Of a DNA stretch of 64,000 nt, positions 37,656-49,280 are shown in pieces. A program made the translations under genes and the position numbers. The DNA comes from Bactericera cockerelli (taxonomy: Eukaryota; Arthropoda; Insecta; Hemiptera; Triozidae). Location of the stretch: positions 35,130,953 through 35,194,952 of the forward strand of contig CM044961.1 in NCBI GenBank assembly GCA_024516035.1. Direction: 5' to 3'. Each line of letters starts with the position of its first letter. Position 1 is the stretch's first letter. The notes below the pieces were generated by a model. That model had not been told where the DNA came from. It did no database searches and saw nothing but the letters and a program-made list of their open reading frames with translations.

Positions 37656-40600
37656 CTTGAAAAAAGGGAAAATGGTGTCTTTTTCAGTCCTAGCCCGAAC
37701 ACAGAGAAAATCATTACACATTTCTAGATTTAAAAAAAAATATATAAAGTTATCATATTTGTGTTAATCACTTTCGTTGTATCACAACTACTCAAACTCG
37801 CTTTACTAAATCTACGCTGCAAGTGGGACTTGCACCACCGACCTACAGGTTACATGTCCGCCGCCTTATCGATCAAGCTACTGGGGTCGGTTCATGGAGG
37901 AACAAGCAATGGAGAACTCGTTCTATCTGTAACTTAAAATCGGCCATCTTGGTTAGTTTTAACACAGAAGAAATCACAACACACTATTACTTCCGAGATT
38001 TTTTTTTCTTCTTACATGCTTACATGCTTCTTACGTGTTTGATGCCTTTGAAATGACTTCTTTGTTTAAGATTGTGCTGTAGTTTTAATTTGATAGATGT
38101 AAAAACACGCACTCACCTTTGTTCTCAGTGATGAAAAATCGAGTATGTCGTAAAGTAGTCGAGTTCTAACTTATACTCGGTTTTGGTTGTTGCTATCACT
38201 TGAGTGTTGTGGTTGAAGTATTGGTTACAGGCCCTCTGCTTGACTATTTTGTACTTGATGTAGTACATAGTTTTGCCCACTCTAGAATTTGAGGCGTTCG
38301 TTCTGTCCGTATCATATTGAGAAGCGATTGTGGTTTGGTTTAACTTGGTTCCGGTTGTCTCATTCTGTATGCTGGTGTTAGTTGGTTTGATTTTCTGGAA
38401 AAAAGTAGAAGGATTTTGATGTAATAGTTTGTTTGTCATATCCTAGAATTCCAAAAGTTTTTCTTTTTGTAGCGTATTTAAAAGTGATTTTCTGTGTTGT
38501 ATTATTGTTTCGTAAGTCATTTTTGTTTTTAGGAATGGTTGGATTAAAACTTCATAGTTTCAACTCTTATTAATGTCTATCTTTGTTATGCCTACTTTAG
38601 AAAACTTATGAAATTCTCTCAATCAGACCTTTCAAACCAATTACCTACTGCTTCACCTTTGCTATAATATTAGCTATTTGATTATATATAAAGTCCTTTA
38701 AATTTTGGATCAATTTTTTTTATTAGCTACTTTTCAAGCGAAGGTGTATACTAAACAATAAACGTACCTTTACTGGAGCAATTCGTCTGCCCTGTTTTGT
38801 GTTCCATCTGATAACCACGCTCTTGTCAACTTTCCTCACCACTTCCAAATCATCCATTTCCGACAATTGCGCTTCGGTTTCAACGATAGAGCTCCATATC
38901 TCATTATTGTCATTGTTGTTATGGAGATATAAGTCATTGTTGTTATGGAGATATAACCTCACCAAGTACTTGTTCCCCGGGTCGAGATACTTCAGAGTGA
39001 ATCCACTGTGGACGTCGTCGGATTTGAAGTCCTGTGACCTGCTCTTCTTGGTGACTTTCTTCACCGTCAAACTGTACTGGGTCTCCTTTCTACACTTGAA
39101 CACGACATTGAGCTCTTCTCGTGTCAAGTTGTTCAAGTCTTCGATCACTTCCACTCCGGTTGTGCTGTTGAACAGCCTGTTGATCTGGTTGATCGTTGTG
39201 TTTAAGTCGTACATTTTGTTGATGTCTGTCTTTGTTATGTTCCAAGCTTCGTAGATCACTTTCGTCACGACCCAGTAGAGCCGCGCTGTGGTGCTCGTCA
39301 CTTCCACTGTCACCTTGTGCTTGTAGGCTGGTGTCAGACACTTCGTCATGACGTGCGTGACGGGAGCTCTGGCAGGGTCGTGCGTGTTGCCGATGTCATC
39401 AAACAGCAAAACTTGGAAGGCGTACGTGTGCCCAGGGATCAGGTTGTGGATCCATATGGTTTGCAAGTTGTCTGTTGAGTTTGGATTCGCCAAGTTCAGT
39501 GCGAATTCTTTCGATTGTTCTTCTGTATGCCAAGTTAGATCCTTTGTGAGTATAACGTAGAAGTAGTCTGCTCCCATGTCACTTGTGTCACCTGGGAAGA
39601 AAATCAAAGTTTTTGTGAATTTTGACCAACCAGCAGCGTCTATTCACAAAGTTTCATTTAAGGCAGGGTGATATAGTCCATTGTTACTCCTAAATGGACT
39701 AAACTGGAAAGTGTTGCAATAAATTGTTCACCCTAAGGGCCGAGTTGAAAAAGAAGAAGAAATTTAAGGTACGCCAGACTCTTGGGCTGTAGTGAGCTGT
39801 GGGTGGTTGAAATTCCGACTTAAGGGAGGCCCTAAATCACTGATCTCATTATTTTTGAAAGTCTTAGTTTTTACACCTATATTGTAAATGTATAATATTC
39901 AGAAATACCTATATCAATCGAGGATTCACTTACATTTCCCAACGTACTTTCCAAAAACTCTATCCTTTTTTTAATCATTTTTATAACTTTTTCGCTATCT
40001 GTCTCTCTAATAATAATAGCCTCTCTCATGGATAGACACGGGAACAATACAACAATACAAATACAATACTTTAGTTATTATAGGTTAAGGAACGTAAAAA
40101 TCACCTTTTACATTCTGGGACTGAGCGTTGACCTCCAACTGGACGGAGAAATATGATCTGCCGAGAACCCGCGGAGGTTTGCTCAGATAAGGGTAAGACT
40201 CCTGACAGTAGGGAGGAATCAGGTGGTTGCTCGCACACTCAGTGCAGTGGCCAGTGTAGATGTTGCAAGTGGTGTTGTTGAGGCATTGACCACACCTGAG
40301 CAAACAGGAATGGAAAAGAGTGCCCCACAGGTATGACTTATTATTTCAAAAAGACCTTCTAAAAATGGATCAACAAAAGCCGCGTTTTTCTTTTTGATTA
40401 AAAAAATTCCAGGTTTGGTTTTTTCCAATAATTTCCATTTAGTCTAGTTTCCCCACCATTCGTGAAAGAAAAATACGTTTCGGTACTTTTAAAGATAAAC
40501 AATGAAAAATGAAAACAAACCAGGAATAAAGAAATGGAAGCAAGAATTTTATGAATCCATTTTGGTTAACCAAACTGGAAGAAGATTTCTCCTCCTTTCG

Positions 40601-43600
40601 TTTTTTTACAAAAGAAAAATGGCTTTCTTTCAGTTCGTCTATTTATTCCATTTGAATCCACTTTGGTTAGAAAGAAAAATAAGGCTATAATTAGACTAAG
40701 TTAGACGGAATGTTCAATTCTTCAACAAAAAAAAATTAACAAAAGGTCCGTGTCAAACTTGAACAACACAGAGTATTAGAAGCTTCTTTTAATACCACTT
40801 TTCAAAAAACATATTTATGGACACAGTAAATTATTATTTATTAATTTACCTACTTCTTAATCTACCTAATTTAATGCCTATTGTTTGCTTTGATCAAGCA
40901 AAATGTTTGTTTTGTAGAAAATGACACGTTGGATTACTGTGCTCTTTTTCTTACAAACATTATCTCCTTGAGTGCATTCGAATTGAAATACATCAAGTTA
41001 CCTTGTTAGTGCCAGGGAAACTCTCTCAACATCACACATTTTGTAGACAAATTACCTCTTGTAAGATGATAGATGTTTTACTTCCTAACCCACTTACAAG
41101 CTGTATTTTTGAGACATTGACCACACCTGAGGTGCAAAGATATAGTCAATGCAGTGGCCGGTAAAGATATTACAGCTAGTGTTGTTGAAGCATTGGCCAC
41201 ACCTGAGAATTAGAAGAATGCTTTGATTCCACTTGACCAATTATACAGAAAATCTAGCAAAACAAACGTCATCGCGAGAGTTTTAAATGAAATATTTATA
41301 TTTTTTTTATATTTTTTATTTATTAAACGGGAACAACCCAATATACATAAATTACAAAATGTTACAGTTCAAATCATACAAAATATTTTTAAAATAATAC
41401 GTATGTATTATATTAAATATTCCATACTTTTTTACTTAAGAAAAGAAAGTATCAATGGTATCAAAATGTTCATGCCAAACAAACGTTGAAAGAATAAGAA
41501 AGGAGATCTTTCAAGTAAAATTAAATAAATATTAGTATAAACAGAAATGTGAGAAGTTGTACTAGATGTACAATAAATTGTACATGAATATCAGAACATA
41601 CCTGGACAGCTGTTGCGAGTTTATTTGCTCTCATCAGCAGGTAATAGTTCTGAATATCCATGCCATCAACTAACCTCTCTATTTTAACTAGTATAAACAG
41701 TATAATCACAATACATGTTATTATTCTTTGACACTTGGAAGTGGATATTAAATTACAATGAAAATAATACGTACTACCGTGCTTTGTTGTAATTATGGTC
41801 CGTCCAAGATGTACATAATATTTAGAAATTCTCACCTGCCTTTACAATCATTCCCATAAAATCCACTAGTACATTGCTCAGTACAATATTTGCCATGGTA
41901 TCCTGGGGCACAGGTACAACCGTAGTGAGTACACAAGAGCATCCCTTGACACTGGCCAGATAGCTGACCACTCCAACCTGTGGTATTCGTGTTAGCTGTG
42001 CATTCTCCTGAGACAAAAGGAAAAATCACTATTATCATTTACATTCACAAAACACCTTCTGTTGTACGTAGTTAATAGATTGAATTGATTCTATTAGAAG
42101 ACCTAAATTCAGAACATATCTTTAACTGAAACTGAAGGAAGAAAAATCTGGAGGCAACAGTTTTTATATAGGTATTTCTAGTTATAAGATTTTTTTTTCT
42201 CACAAATAATGTATCTATTATCTATTACTTTAGTTTTAGTTTTATATTTATACAAAAAACATCAAGTAAATAGACCTTATAATAAGGCTCTATCTTTTCA
42301 ATAAATAAATAAACAAGTGAATGAGGACAAATACCACTACAGGTAGCAGTGGCTATGGGAATAAGTAAGTAGTAAGTAAGTAAATAGCCACAAGAACATG
42401 CAAGCTTAATAAAAATGGCTTATTGGATTTAAAGAAATTTTATAAACTTCTACGCTTGAATGCAATTGGACTGTTCAATAATTTAGTGTGTCCACAGTTC
42501 AAAAATTCCCAATTATGTTTCTACTAGATGGCAAAAACATGATACTTTATGGAAAAGGAAAAAAAAATCTTCTGAAACAAATCTCACAGATACAAATACT
42601 AGATAGTCACCCAATATTGGGTGTTGGACACAATTTTATCGCAAAACAATAATTTCAACTATTGTAAAGATTCGTTGCTTACGAACAAGTTGTAAACCAT
42701 TTGATATTTGATAACAACTTGGATTTACCTGAGCAATCATGCCCAAACTTGTTCTCGCCACACGCCTCTTCACAATGCTTCCCCATAAAGCCTGGATGAC
42801 ACACACACCTTCCTTCCACAAGACTCCCTTGATTCAAACAGTACTTCACATTACTCCCTCCTTTATAAAAGTTATGCTTGTAGGCAACATCATAAGCAAC
42901 TTTATCAATGGCATCACAAATGCCTTCCTGGACAAAGTGGACATCATTATTGCAGTCGCTATTATAAATGAATCTGATGCCAATGGTGCTGTCGATCTCG
43001 ACAAGGAATCTGATGAATTCTGTATCCGTGCTATTGTTTTCATACATGACGAGCATGCGCACAATGTCTCCGTTTGTTTCCACACAATATCTGTGGAGTT
43101 GTTTTTCTTCTCCATCTCCGTGTTCCACATTGATTTGTATTCCAACTCTGTAATTCATAAGAAAATAAAATGAATGAATGATTTGAAAATAAATAAATAA
43201 TAAATAAATGATTTGAAAATCTTATATTGGAAACAAGCACCATATGTTGTATTTGAAACCATTATGGATCAGATAAGTTCAAATTATATGAGCTTTAAGA
43301 TATGGAAAATTAAAAGGTCAAGTGCTAATGTGTGTTATATAAGTACATATAAGATATTGTAGAAATTACACCACTGTCGAACAAATCCTGACGAGACTAG
43401 GGGTAGTTGGAGCTTAGGAAACCAAAATTATGTAACTCAAAAGCAAAGTGCAAAGTAAACGGGTATCTTCTCAAATTTAATTACTTCAGAAAAAAAATCT
43501 AACATTACAAATCGGAAGTATTGTGTTCATTTTTGTAAAAAATAAATATTTTTTATATTTAAGGCTTGAAATATATTGAACTTACTTGTCATCAATATTT

Positions 43601-46600
43601 CTCTCATCATAACATTCATAATTATAATCAGACCAACGACGTGTCAGATTTGTGAACAAGACCGTCCAACAAATGTCCTTTCTATTCCTGAACCAGGGAG
43701 ATGTAAGACTCGGTTTTGAGGATGTGAACTTGGTAGCGGGTATTTTGGAAAATAGTGAAGACACGCTCTCATACAAATCGAACTGAAACCTATTGAACCC
43801 ATTGTCGAAACAAATATTGTAAAATTCGATGTCAAAGATCTGAGCGCCTGGAAAAATACAATTCATTTCAGTTGATTGAGTTGGATTTCTGTTATTTTTC
43901 CTACCCAAAAAAAAAAATAGTTAAAAAATGTGTTTAATAATTTATAATACATAATTATATGTAGTTTAATTTGATATCTTTAAAGATTAGAAGAAATAAA
44001 AAATAATTTGAATCATATTTATATATTTTAAATGTTGGGTGATCTACATAAGTACGAACTAGTACTTGCATGCAGAGCTATGAATAGTTCATTGAATACA
44101 TCTGTCATCATTTTTAAAAAAATAGTTATTCAGAAAATTAAGTATTTTTTGAAAATGAACTTACCCAGCAAATCTATTTGATGATTTGCAAAGCCATTTT
44201 TTATGTTTATAAGAATTTCACTTCTAAACATGATCTCTAAGGTTTGTATTTGACTGTTCACCGTGTTGATGGTAAGTGTTTTGAAATCATTCCCAGTGTT
44301 GACATCAACATAGTATTGGGCATTTCTAGTTCCAACGGTGCCAGACACATCTTCACATGTTCCTCGAACAGTAACCTCCACGTTTTCGAAAACACCGCTG
44401 TCATAGTCGGTGGTATTGTCAAGCAGAAATGTCACTTTGAAATAGGATTGTGTTTTGAATTGGATTTTTAGAAAATAAGTTGAGTTTTGTTCGAGTAAAG
44501 TTTTTAGTATTAGATCTTCAGTATTATCATCTTTCTCGTCATAAGAAAGAAGTAATTTGCTCTTTGACGAAATCATCATTTCCTCTCTTGAAGTTTTCGA
44601 TCCATTGTTTTGGTCATCACTGAGCATTGGTTCTGCATCTCTAGAATTCGATCCAAATTTTCTCGAGCGGTCTTGGTTTTGGGATCGTTTGTCTGAGAAC
44701 AAAAACTTGACATAAATGCTTCTTCGTCATGAATCGATTCAGATAGAAATTAATTTTCATTTTATTTTATAATTGAATCTATTATTTTATTTATTTTAAA
44801 TTACTCACCATTAAAATATTTCTAGTTTGTGGGTAAACAATTGCTTAAAATGTAATTTTTCAATGAGTTTCTTCACTTAATGTAGCAGAGCGAATAGCGA
44901 ATTCCGGTAGATACCTACGTATAAGGATAGACATTATGAAATACATTCTTAGTTTATGTAACAAAATATATTATGGATAGTTATAAAGTATACAAACTAC
45001 AATGCAAAATAACTATCCATATAATTTTTTATAACTATCTATCCATATAACTTTATAACTATCCATATAATTTTTATAAACTTACTTTTTACTTTATCCA
45101 TTTTCCGTGTTTTTAATTTATTGCCAATGTCATTAGGAATTGATTCATCATTGGACACGTCTAACGTATATGGCTCATCATTTTGAACCTCTCTCACTGG
45201 ATTGTTCTCTAGTTCCAAGTCTTCTTCTGTACTTTCTTTGAAGTTCTTATCGTCCTGTTCTTCATAGTTTCTTATTATGATCAAGTCCCATTTGGTTCCG
45301 TTTTTCGTTTTGTAAAAGTCAAAACGGCAGCTTTCACATTTGCTCTCAAATGATTTGCTCAGCTTTATGATACTGGGGATATTAGATTTGTCTTGCTTAG
45401 TTTTAGTTGAAACGGTTCTAGAGTTATTTTTTGTAATAATTTCATTCAAATTACGCTGATCAATTTCATTTAAAATAATGTTCACTCTCATTTGTGTTAT
45501 TGTCTTTGAAAACAAGTCTCCTAAATTGGACGTATCAATAGTTTGAACTCTTCTGTTATTGTATATTCTGCTATCAAATATCCATTGGGTATCTGATAAA
45601 TTATTGCTGTCAAAAATTAATAATTTATTTAGATTTTCCTCTATATTAGTTATGTTACTTATAGTTGTTTTATTATTATCATTGAGTTGATCAAAGCTAT
45701 TCATTAAGTCCTCCTTGTTTATTGTATTTGTTTCATTATTCAAAATGTCAACACTGCTTTTTTTTATCATTTCTTTTATCTGGATTGTGTTTTGACTTCG
45801 TGTGGCATATAGATTGGGAAATACTATTTCATTGTTTATTACAAATGGCAAATGTTTACTAGAGGATCCAGTATGAATATAAACCTGGCAATTTGGTCCT
45901 GTAGATTCTTTGGATAGAATATTGTTCGAATCCTGTTGAAACATGTAAATTGTAGTAATGTCTGCATAATCTGTGGAGTAAGAAGAGAATGTACACAATA
46001 AGAGCACCCATTGAAGATTTTGAAATAACTTAGTTACCATTTTTTTAATCTATTAATGTCTGTCCCGGTAGCTCAGTGGTAAAGGCGGCACTGTGTGAAT
46101 CCAGAGATTCCAGAGGTTCGCGGGTTCGAAATCCAGCCGGGACAAGAAAAGTTATCCTCCCATTTGGGATTTTTACCACATAAGAATACGTCTTAAGCTT
46201 ACTGCTGGAATAATGGGATGGGACTTAATAGTCCTAATCGGGCAGTATAAATAAGGCGATATTATTATCATTATTAATGTATCAAACAATATTTCGGGTA
46301 CTCTTAGGTCGGTATTTACCTTTTGTGTTTAAGGCACGTATGTTTATCAGCGCATTAAAGTCCTTCGGAAAAATGTCGCTGGTGTCTTTCGAAGTTTTTT
46401 TTGGCTTTCCAAAATATTAATAATTTATTATGTACTATCTAGTAACTGATACTTTCCTTTGATAGTTTTTTATCATATTTTTAAAATATAATAATAGAAC
46501 TTTTCTTTTATATACAAGATATATCAATATTTTTGTCCTCATTGGTATTTCCATTTTTAACAAAAGTACTAAAATTAAGCGACTTACCTGTTCGTGCAGG

Positions 46601-46672
46601 AGAAATTATTAAAAGAAGAACAAAATCGACAAGAACCAACTTTCGGCTAGATTTAATGTGATAATTATCCAT
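37306..46672 (-). CDS. Secreted or membrane EGF-like / fibronectin type III protein, ten exons, one frameshift
   Basis: Exons: 46672-46588, 45970-45086, 44692-44165, 43847-43586, 43147-42729, 42007-41836, 40295-40105, 39591-38768, 38394-38117, 37655-37306. Phases agree at all junctions, provided one base is discounted in exon 9; the total is then 3993 nt (1330 codons plus stop). In order: a signal peptide (KLVLVDFVLLLIISPA); about 290 polar, Asn-rich residues; about 400 residues without a known domain; cysteine-rich EGF-like modules (CVCHPGFMGKHC, CTCAPGYHGKYC, CGQCLNNTTCNIYTGHC); then FN3-like repeats of about 480 residues. Many N-glycosylation sequons fit an extracellular protein. No transmembrane segment is seen, and the stop may be in an intron, so it could be a receptor ectodomain (EGF plus FN3 as in Tie-type receptors) or a secreted matrix protein. 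The orthologue is not identified. Confidence 0.82.
37748..37895 (-). mobile_element. tRNA-like SINE, family D
   Basis: In intron 9: TTAATCACTTTCGTTGTATC, CACCACCGACCTACAGG, TCGATCAAGCTACTGGGGTC. Confidence 0.65.
38117..38394 (-). CDS. EGF/FN3 gene exon 9, one-base frameshift
   Basis: 278 nt, acceptor TTTTTCCAG, donor GTGAGT. As written it reaches a stop 14 bases before the donor and has the wrong exit phase. If one base of the T run matching 38152-38154 is surplus, the sequence ends in an FN3-like strand that joins exon 10 in phase. Confidence 0.75.
38768..39591 (-). CDS. EGF/FN3 gene exon 8 (FN3-like repeats)
   Basis: 824 nt, phase 1 to 0. It has FN3 features (HNLIPGHTYAFQVLLFDD, TVEVTSTTARLYWVV, LKYLDPGNKYLVRLYLHNN). 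The near-duplicate YLHNNNDLYLHNNNDNNE comes from a short in-frame tandem duplication at about 38916-38955. Confidence 0.83.
39640..40080. other. EGF/FN3 intron 7, nothing recognised
   Basis: AT-rich intron without repeats or ORFs of note. Confidence 0.4.
40105..40295 (-). CDS. EGF/FN3 gene exon 7 (laminin-type EGF-like module)
   Basis: 191 nt, phase 2 to 1, acceptor TTTGCTCAG, donor GTGATT. Encodes CGQCLNNTTCNIYTGHCTEC and ASNHLIPPYC, then the linker into the FN3 region. Confidence 0.84.
41091..41206 (-). repeat. Two partial tandem copies of exon 7
   Basis: 41145-41206 and 41091-41133 each begin with CTCAGGTGTGG, as at the start of exon 7 (40301-40291), and then diverge. Confidence 0.8.
41098..41202 (-). 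CDS. Candidate cassette exon from a duplicated exon 7 start (unproven)
   Basis: 105 nt with no in-frame stop, acceptor AATTCTCAG and donor GTAAGT, phase 2 to 2, so it could be included between exons 6 and 7 without shifting the frame. Its first 20 or so codons (CGQCFNNTSCNIFTGHC) copy exon 7. The end is a second, shorter copy read in another frame (QVWSMSQKYSL). It may equally be an inert duplication; there is no expression evidence. Confidence 0.35.
41836..42007 (-). CDS. EGF/FN3 gene exon 6 (EGF-like module)
   Basis: 172 nt, phase 1 to 2, acceptor TTGTCTCAG, donor GTGAGA. Encodes CTCAPGYHGKYCTEQCTSGF and YGNDCKG. Confidence 0.85.
42729..43147 (-). CDS. EGF/FN3 gene exon 5 (first EGF-like module)
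   Basis: 419 nt, phase 2 to 1. It ends with YCLNQGSLVEGRCVCHPGFM and GKHCEEACGENKFGHDCS, an EGF-like spacing. The donor is GTAAAT. Confidence 0.83.
43586..43847 (-). CDS. EGF/FN3 gene exon 4
   Basis: 262 nt, phase 1 to 2, acceptor TTTTTCCAG, donor GTAAG. Encodes AQIFDIEFYNICFDNGFNRF and KDICWTVLFTNLTRRW. Confidence 0.8.
44165..44692 (-). CDS. EGF/FN3 gene exon 3
   Basis: 528 nt, phase 1 to 1, acceptor TGTTCTCAG, donor GTAAGT. A beta-rich looking region (YFLKIQFKTQSYFKVTFLLD, VEVTVRGTC) with an isolated cysteine. Confidence 0.8.
45086..45970 (-). CDS. EGF/FN3 gene exon 2
   Basis: 885 nt, phase 1 to 1, acceptor TTACTCCACAG, donor GTAAGT. A hydrophilic Asn/Thr/Lys-rich segment with several N-x-T/S sequons and a Glu/Asp-rich end; no known domain. 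Confidence 0.8.
46062..46278 (+). mobile_element. tRNA-like SINE, family C, full length
   Basis: In intron 1 of the EGF/FN3 gene. Head GTCCCGGTAGCTCAGTGGTA, B box GCGGGTTCGAAATCC, acceptor-stem-like GCCGGGAC pairing with the head, then a tail ending AAATAAGGCGATATTATTA. Confidence 0.78.
46588..46672 (-). CDS. EGF/FN3 gene exon 1 (start, signal peptide)
   Basis: ATG at 46672-46670, 28 codons plus one base, donor CAG/GTAAGT. It encodes MDNYHIKSSRKLVLVDFVLL then LIISPART. This start is preferred to the in-frame ATG at 46040, because the latter lies in intron sequence upstream of an acceptor with a pyrimidine tract at 45971. Confidence 0.82.
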
Positions 46673-47259
46673 ATTTTACCTATTTTATGAGCATTTGTCA
46701 ATAGTTTGTCTTAATGTCTAGAAAATATCAAATCATGATCCAAATATCTTTAGTGACACCCTTTTTATTTGTTATTTCAGGGGGAATTAACGGACACTTT
46801 ATTTATAAAATTAAATTACAATTAACAAATTAAGTTTTCTTAATTGTGAAAAAGAACTATTGTTTATTAAATGTTTATTTAATATATTGAACTTCTATAA
46901 CTACACGAACTGTTAACTGATCCAGTGATCAATTAATATTCAAATCAAAACAATTTTAATTTTTATCATTTTTGCTGAGTATATTTCTTATCAGGAAAAA
47001 GGTCAACTTTTAGTTCAAAAGTCTTATGAGCTCATCAATCTCATCATGTTGAATCAGTTTTTCACACCTGTACTAGCATAATAATAATTTTTCAATTTCA
47101 ACCTTGTCATTACATTATAGTGAATAAACAAAACAGTCAAAGCCGTTACTAGTATCGACTTTAACAATCGACAATGGTACTCACTTAAAGCTAATAATAA
47201 TAATACTCAGCTATTAAGATGTATCCTCCTTAATTTTAGTCAAATCGTGATATCTAAGT
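46673..47259. other. Upstream region of the EGF/FN3 gene
   Basis: AT-rich. No promoter motif can be assigned reliably. Confidence 0.35.
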
Positions 47260-47430
47260 TGCTGTTGCTGTAACCAGCTTGGCTACATTTGGGGGGTGTG
47301 ATGTGATGGTCTCCAGCCGACCTAAGTAGAAAAGTTGGCTAGTTCTGATTCACATATTTCTATGTGCAATCAATCATTGTGAGAACTTGGGCTATTTCTC
47401 TTCCACCCACCCTATTCCAGCTGTAGGTAT
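47260..47430 (+). repeat. Dispersed repeat
   Basis: GTAACCAGCTTGGCTACATT, GATGGTCTCCAGCCG and CATATTTCTATGTGCAATCA recur at 12190, 35930 or 60490. Confidence 0.5.
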
Positions 47431-47524
47431 CTATTTTTAAAAAAAAACCCACGAAATCCTAAAAACGAAATATATAATAAATAAATATAATAATAATAAA
47501 TAAATGTGTATCTTTGTTTTATTA

Positions 47525-47780
47525 TATCACAATTTTAGTGGGTAGCGTAGAATTATAGGACTTTTCCGTTTTTTTTTTTTAATATCCCAATATCTTATTT
47601 TTGCCTATAATTCCGCCACTGGACGCTGGCGCTGCTAACAGCTACTCATTAGCTGTTAGCAGCTACTCATTTTTCCTCACGAGGTATGAGTGGACCCCGA
47701 ACTCCCAAGTACAGAGCAAAAAAAATCCTGCCCGGCTGGGGATAGAACCCAGCTAACTCACTCTGCCACCGTGACTACTT
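47525..47780 (-). mobile_element. SINE family E, with a small internal duplication
   Basis: GTGGGTAGCGTAGAATTATA, TAATTCCGCCACTGGACGCT, inverted B box GGGGATAGAACCCAGCTAAC. The phrase AGCAGCTACTCAT repeats at 47638-47670. Confidence 0.65.
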
Positions 47781-47965
47781 ACAAACGAAATATATAAGTT
47801 CTCAGAAAAAACTTATAATTATACACAACTCTTGGTAAAACAAATACACATCGACATAATCTATGTATTAAAAAAAAAAAACACTTGCCTTCTTTTGTTT
47901 CATCTAACTAAGTAAAAATTGAGCCAAGTGTTTTTTATCCGGAAATTATTTCGAAATCTTACCAT

Positions 47966-48075
47966 CAATGTGGGTAGCAGGATTGTGAGTTCCCTGCAAA
48001 TGGAGGGTAACAGTAACACCCCCGTCGTGATATGACCATGCAGTTGAAAGCGACGTTAAACCCAAAATTAAAAAA
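47966..48075 (+). mobile_element. 5S-derived SINE, 3' part
   Basis: AATGTGGGTAGCAGGATTGT, CACCCCCGTCGTGATATGAC, GCAGTTGAAAGCGACGTTAA, A tail. Confidence 0.65.
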
Positions 48076-48517
48076 AAAACAGCAACAAACAATTTCTATA
48101 TAAATCAGTATTATGATATTAGTTTAAAAAAGAAGTAAAAATGAGAAGTTGTACTTAAATGTAACCCACGCTCTCTCGACCTCCATGAAAACTCCTCGTA
48201 GGTATTTTTTTTAACAATTTTCCCCACACAATAAAGCATATCAGCTCTCTCGTAATAAATTTATGATTTCATTTTTTTTCTCAACAATACTGAGAAGGAA
48301 TTAAAAATGAAATATCAAGGAATTAAAATCAAATGAGAAAGCTCTGCTTTTGTGGGTCGGCCATTGTGTCCGAGGTTTCACAGGTGGAAAGAAAAGGAGA
48401 TGTGTTTTTTAAGAGCTCTATAATTTATTTTCTTGAGTTACGAGACAACGCTCAGTCTCGTGCTCTCTCCGATCATTATAGGACGTCTGGAAGATGTTGT
48501 CACTTATAGGGAGGGAT

Positions 48518-48850
48518 AGGGAGGGTGTCCCATTATAAACGAGACATTTATGAGCGGTTCAACGGATCTTGAAAAACACCAAAAAAAACAAAAAAAAAAC
48601 AAAAAGAAACACGAAACCGGGGATTGGCAATGTTAACTATCCAAAAGGATTCGTCAAATTAGCGCTAGTGCAGTAAATCGAGGGTTTTGCTATCCAAACC
48701 GAGGTGCCAAAAACCTCGATTTACTGGACGAGCGCTAATTTGACGAATCCTTTTGGAACTAACTTTCCCAATCTCCAGCTTTGTGTTTTTTAGGTGTTTT
48801 TCAAGATCCGTAGAACCGGTCATCAAATATCTCGAGAACGAATGAAGATA
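48518..48850. repeat. Foldback element of about 330 bp
   Basis: GGATCTTGAAAAACACC on the left pairs with GGTGTTTTTCAAGATCC on the right, and AAAAGGATTCGTCAAATTAG pairs with its complement near the centre. The arms are diverged at the outer ends. Confidence 0.8.
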
Positions 48851-48974
48851 GAAAGTTCTTGTTTTCGGTGGTTTCCTAACTTTTTGGCTGCTTAGTAGGC
48901 GCCGCCATGGCGTTCAATTACAAGCAATGGTTGATATTGGCTGCTTAGATCCCGTAATGCCTCAAAGATGTCCC

Positions 48975-49190
48975 GTAAAATCGGCCATCTTGGTTAGTTT
49001 TAACACAAAGGTTAGTTTATTTATTATTTATATTATTTTATTTGAAAAATGGTCTTGACATATAATTATGAATGACAATATACCTATATTAAAAAGTTTT
49101 AACACTTTTTTTCTTCTTTCATGGTTTTGAAGGTAATAACAAGGTAGCCATATTGGATAGTTTGTTACGTGACAGATACAGATATTACAT
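48975..49190 (+). repeat. Dispersed repeat
   Basis: TAAAATCGGCCATCTTGGTT also at 37937; GGTAGCCATATTGGATAG also at 22950. Confidence 0.5.
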
Positions 49191-49280
49191 GCTTCATGGT
49201 TAGCTCTCACTGCTATGAAGGAGGACTGTAGGTAGTGTAGGTACATATATTGATTTGTATTAATTTATTCACCACCTTTC

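Noticed and set aside
42679..43173. Long plus-strand frame opposite the EGF/FN3 exon 5
   Set aside because: It is antisense to an exon with EGF cysteine spacing and proper splice sites; it has no family features of its own.
45971..46040. ATG at 46040 as the start of the EGF/FN3 gene
   Set aside because: A pyrimidine-rich acceptor at 45971-45972 and an upstream signal-peptide exon with a matching phase at 46672-46588 explain the locus better.
46062..46145. Functional tRNA gene
   Set aside because: It has A- and B-box-like sequence and a stem, but a conserved SINE tail follows and the same unit recurs at other sites in degraded form. All tRNA-like sequences here behave this way.
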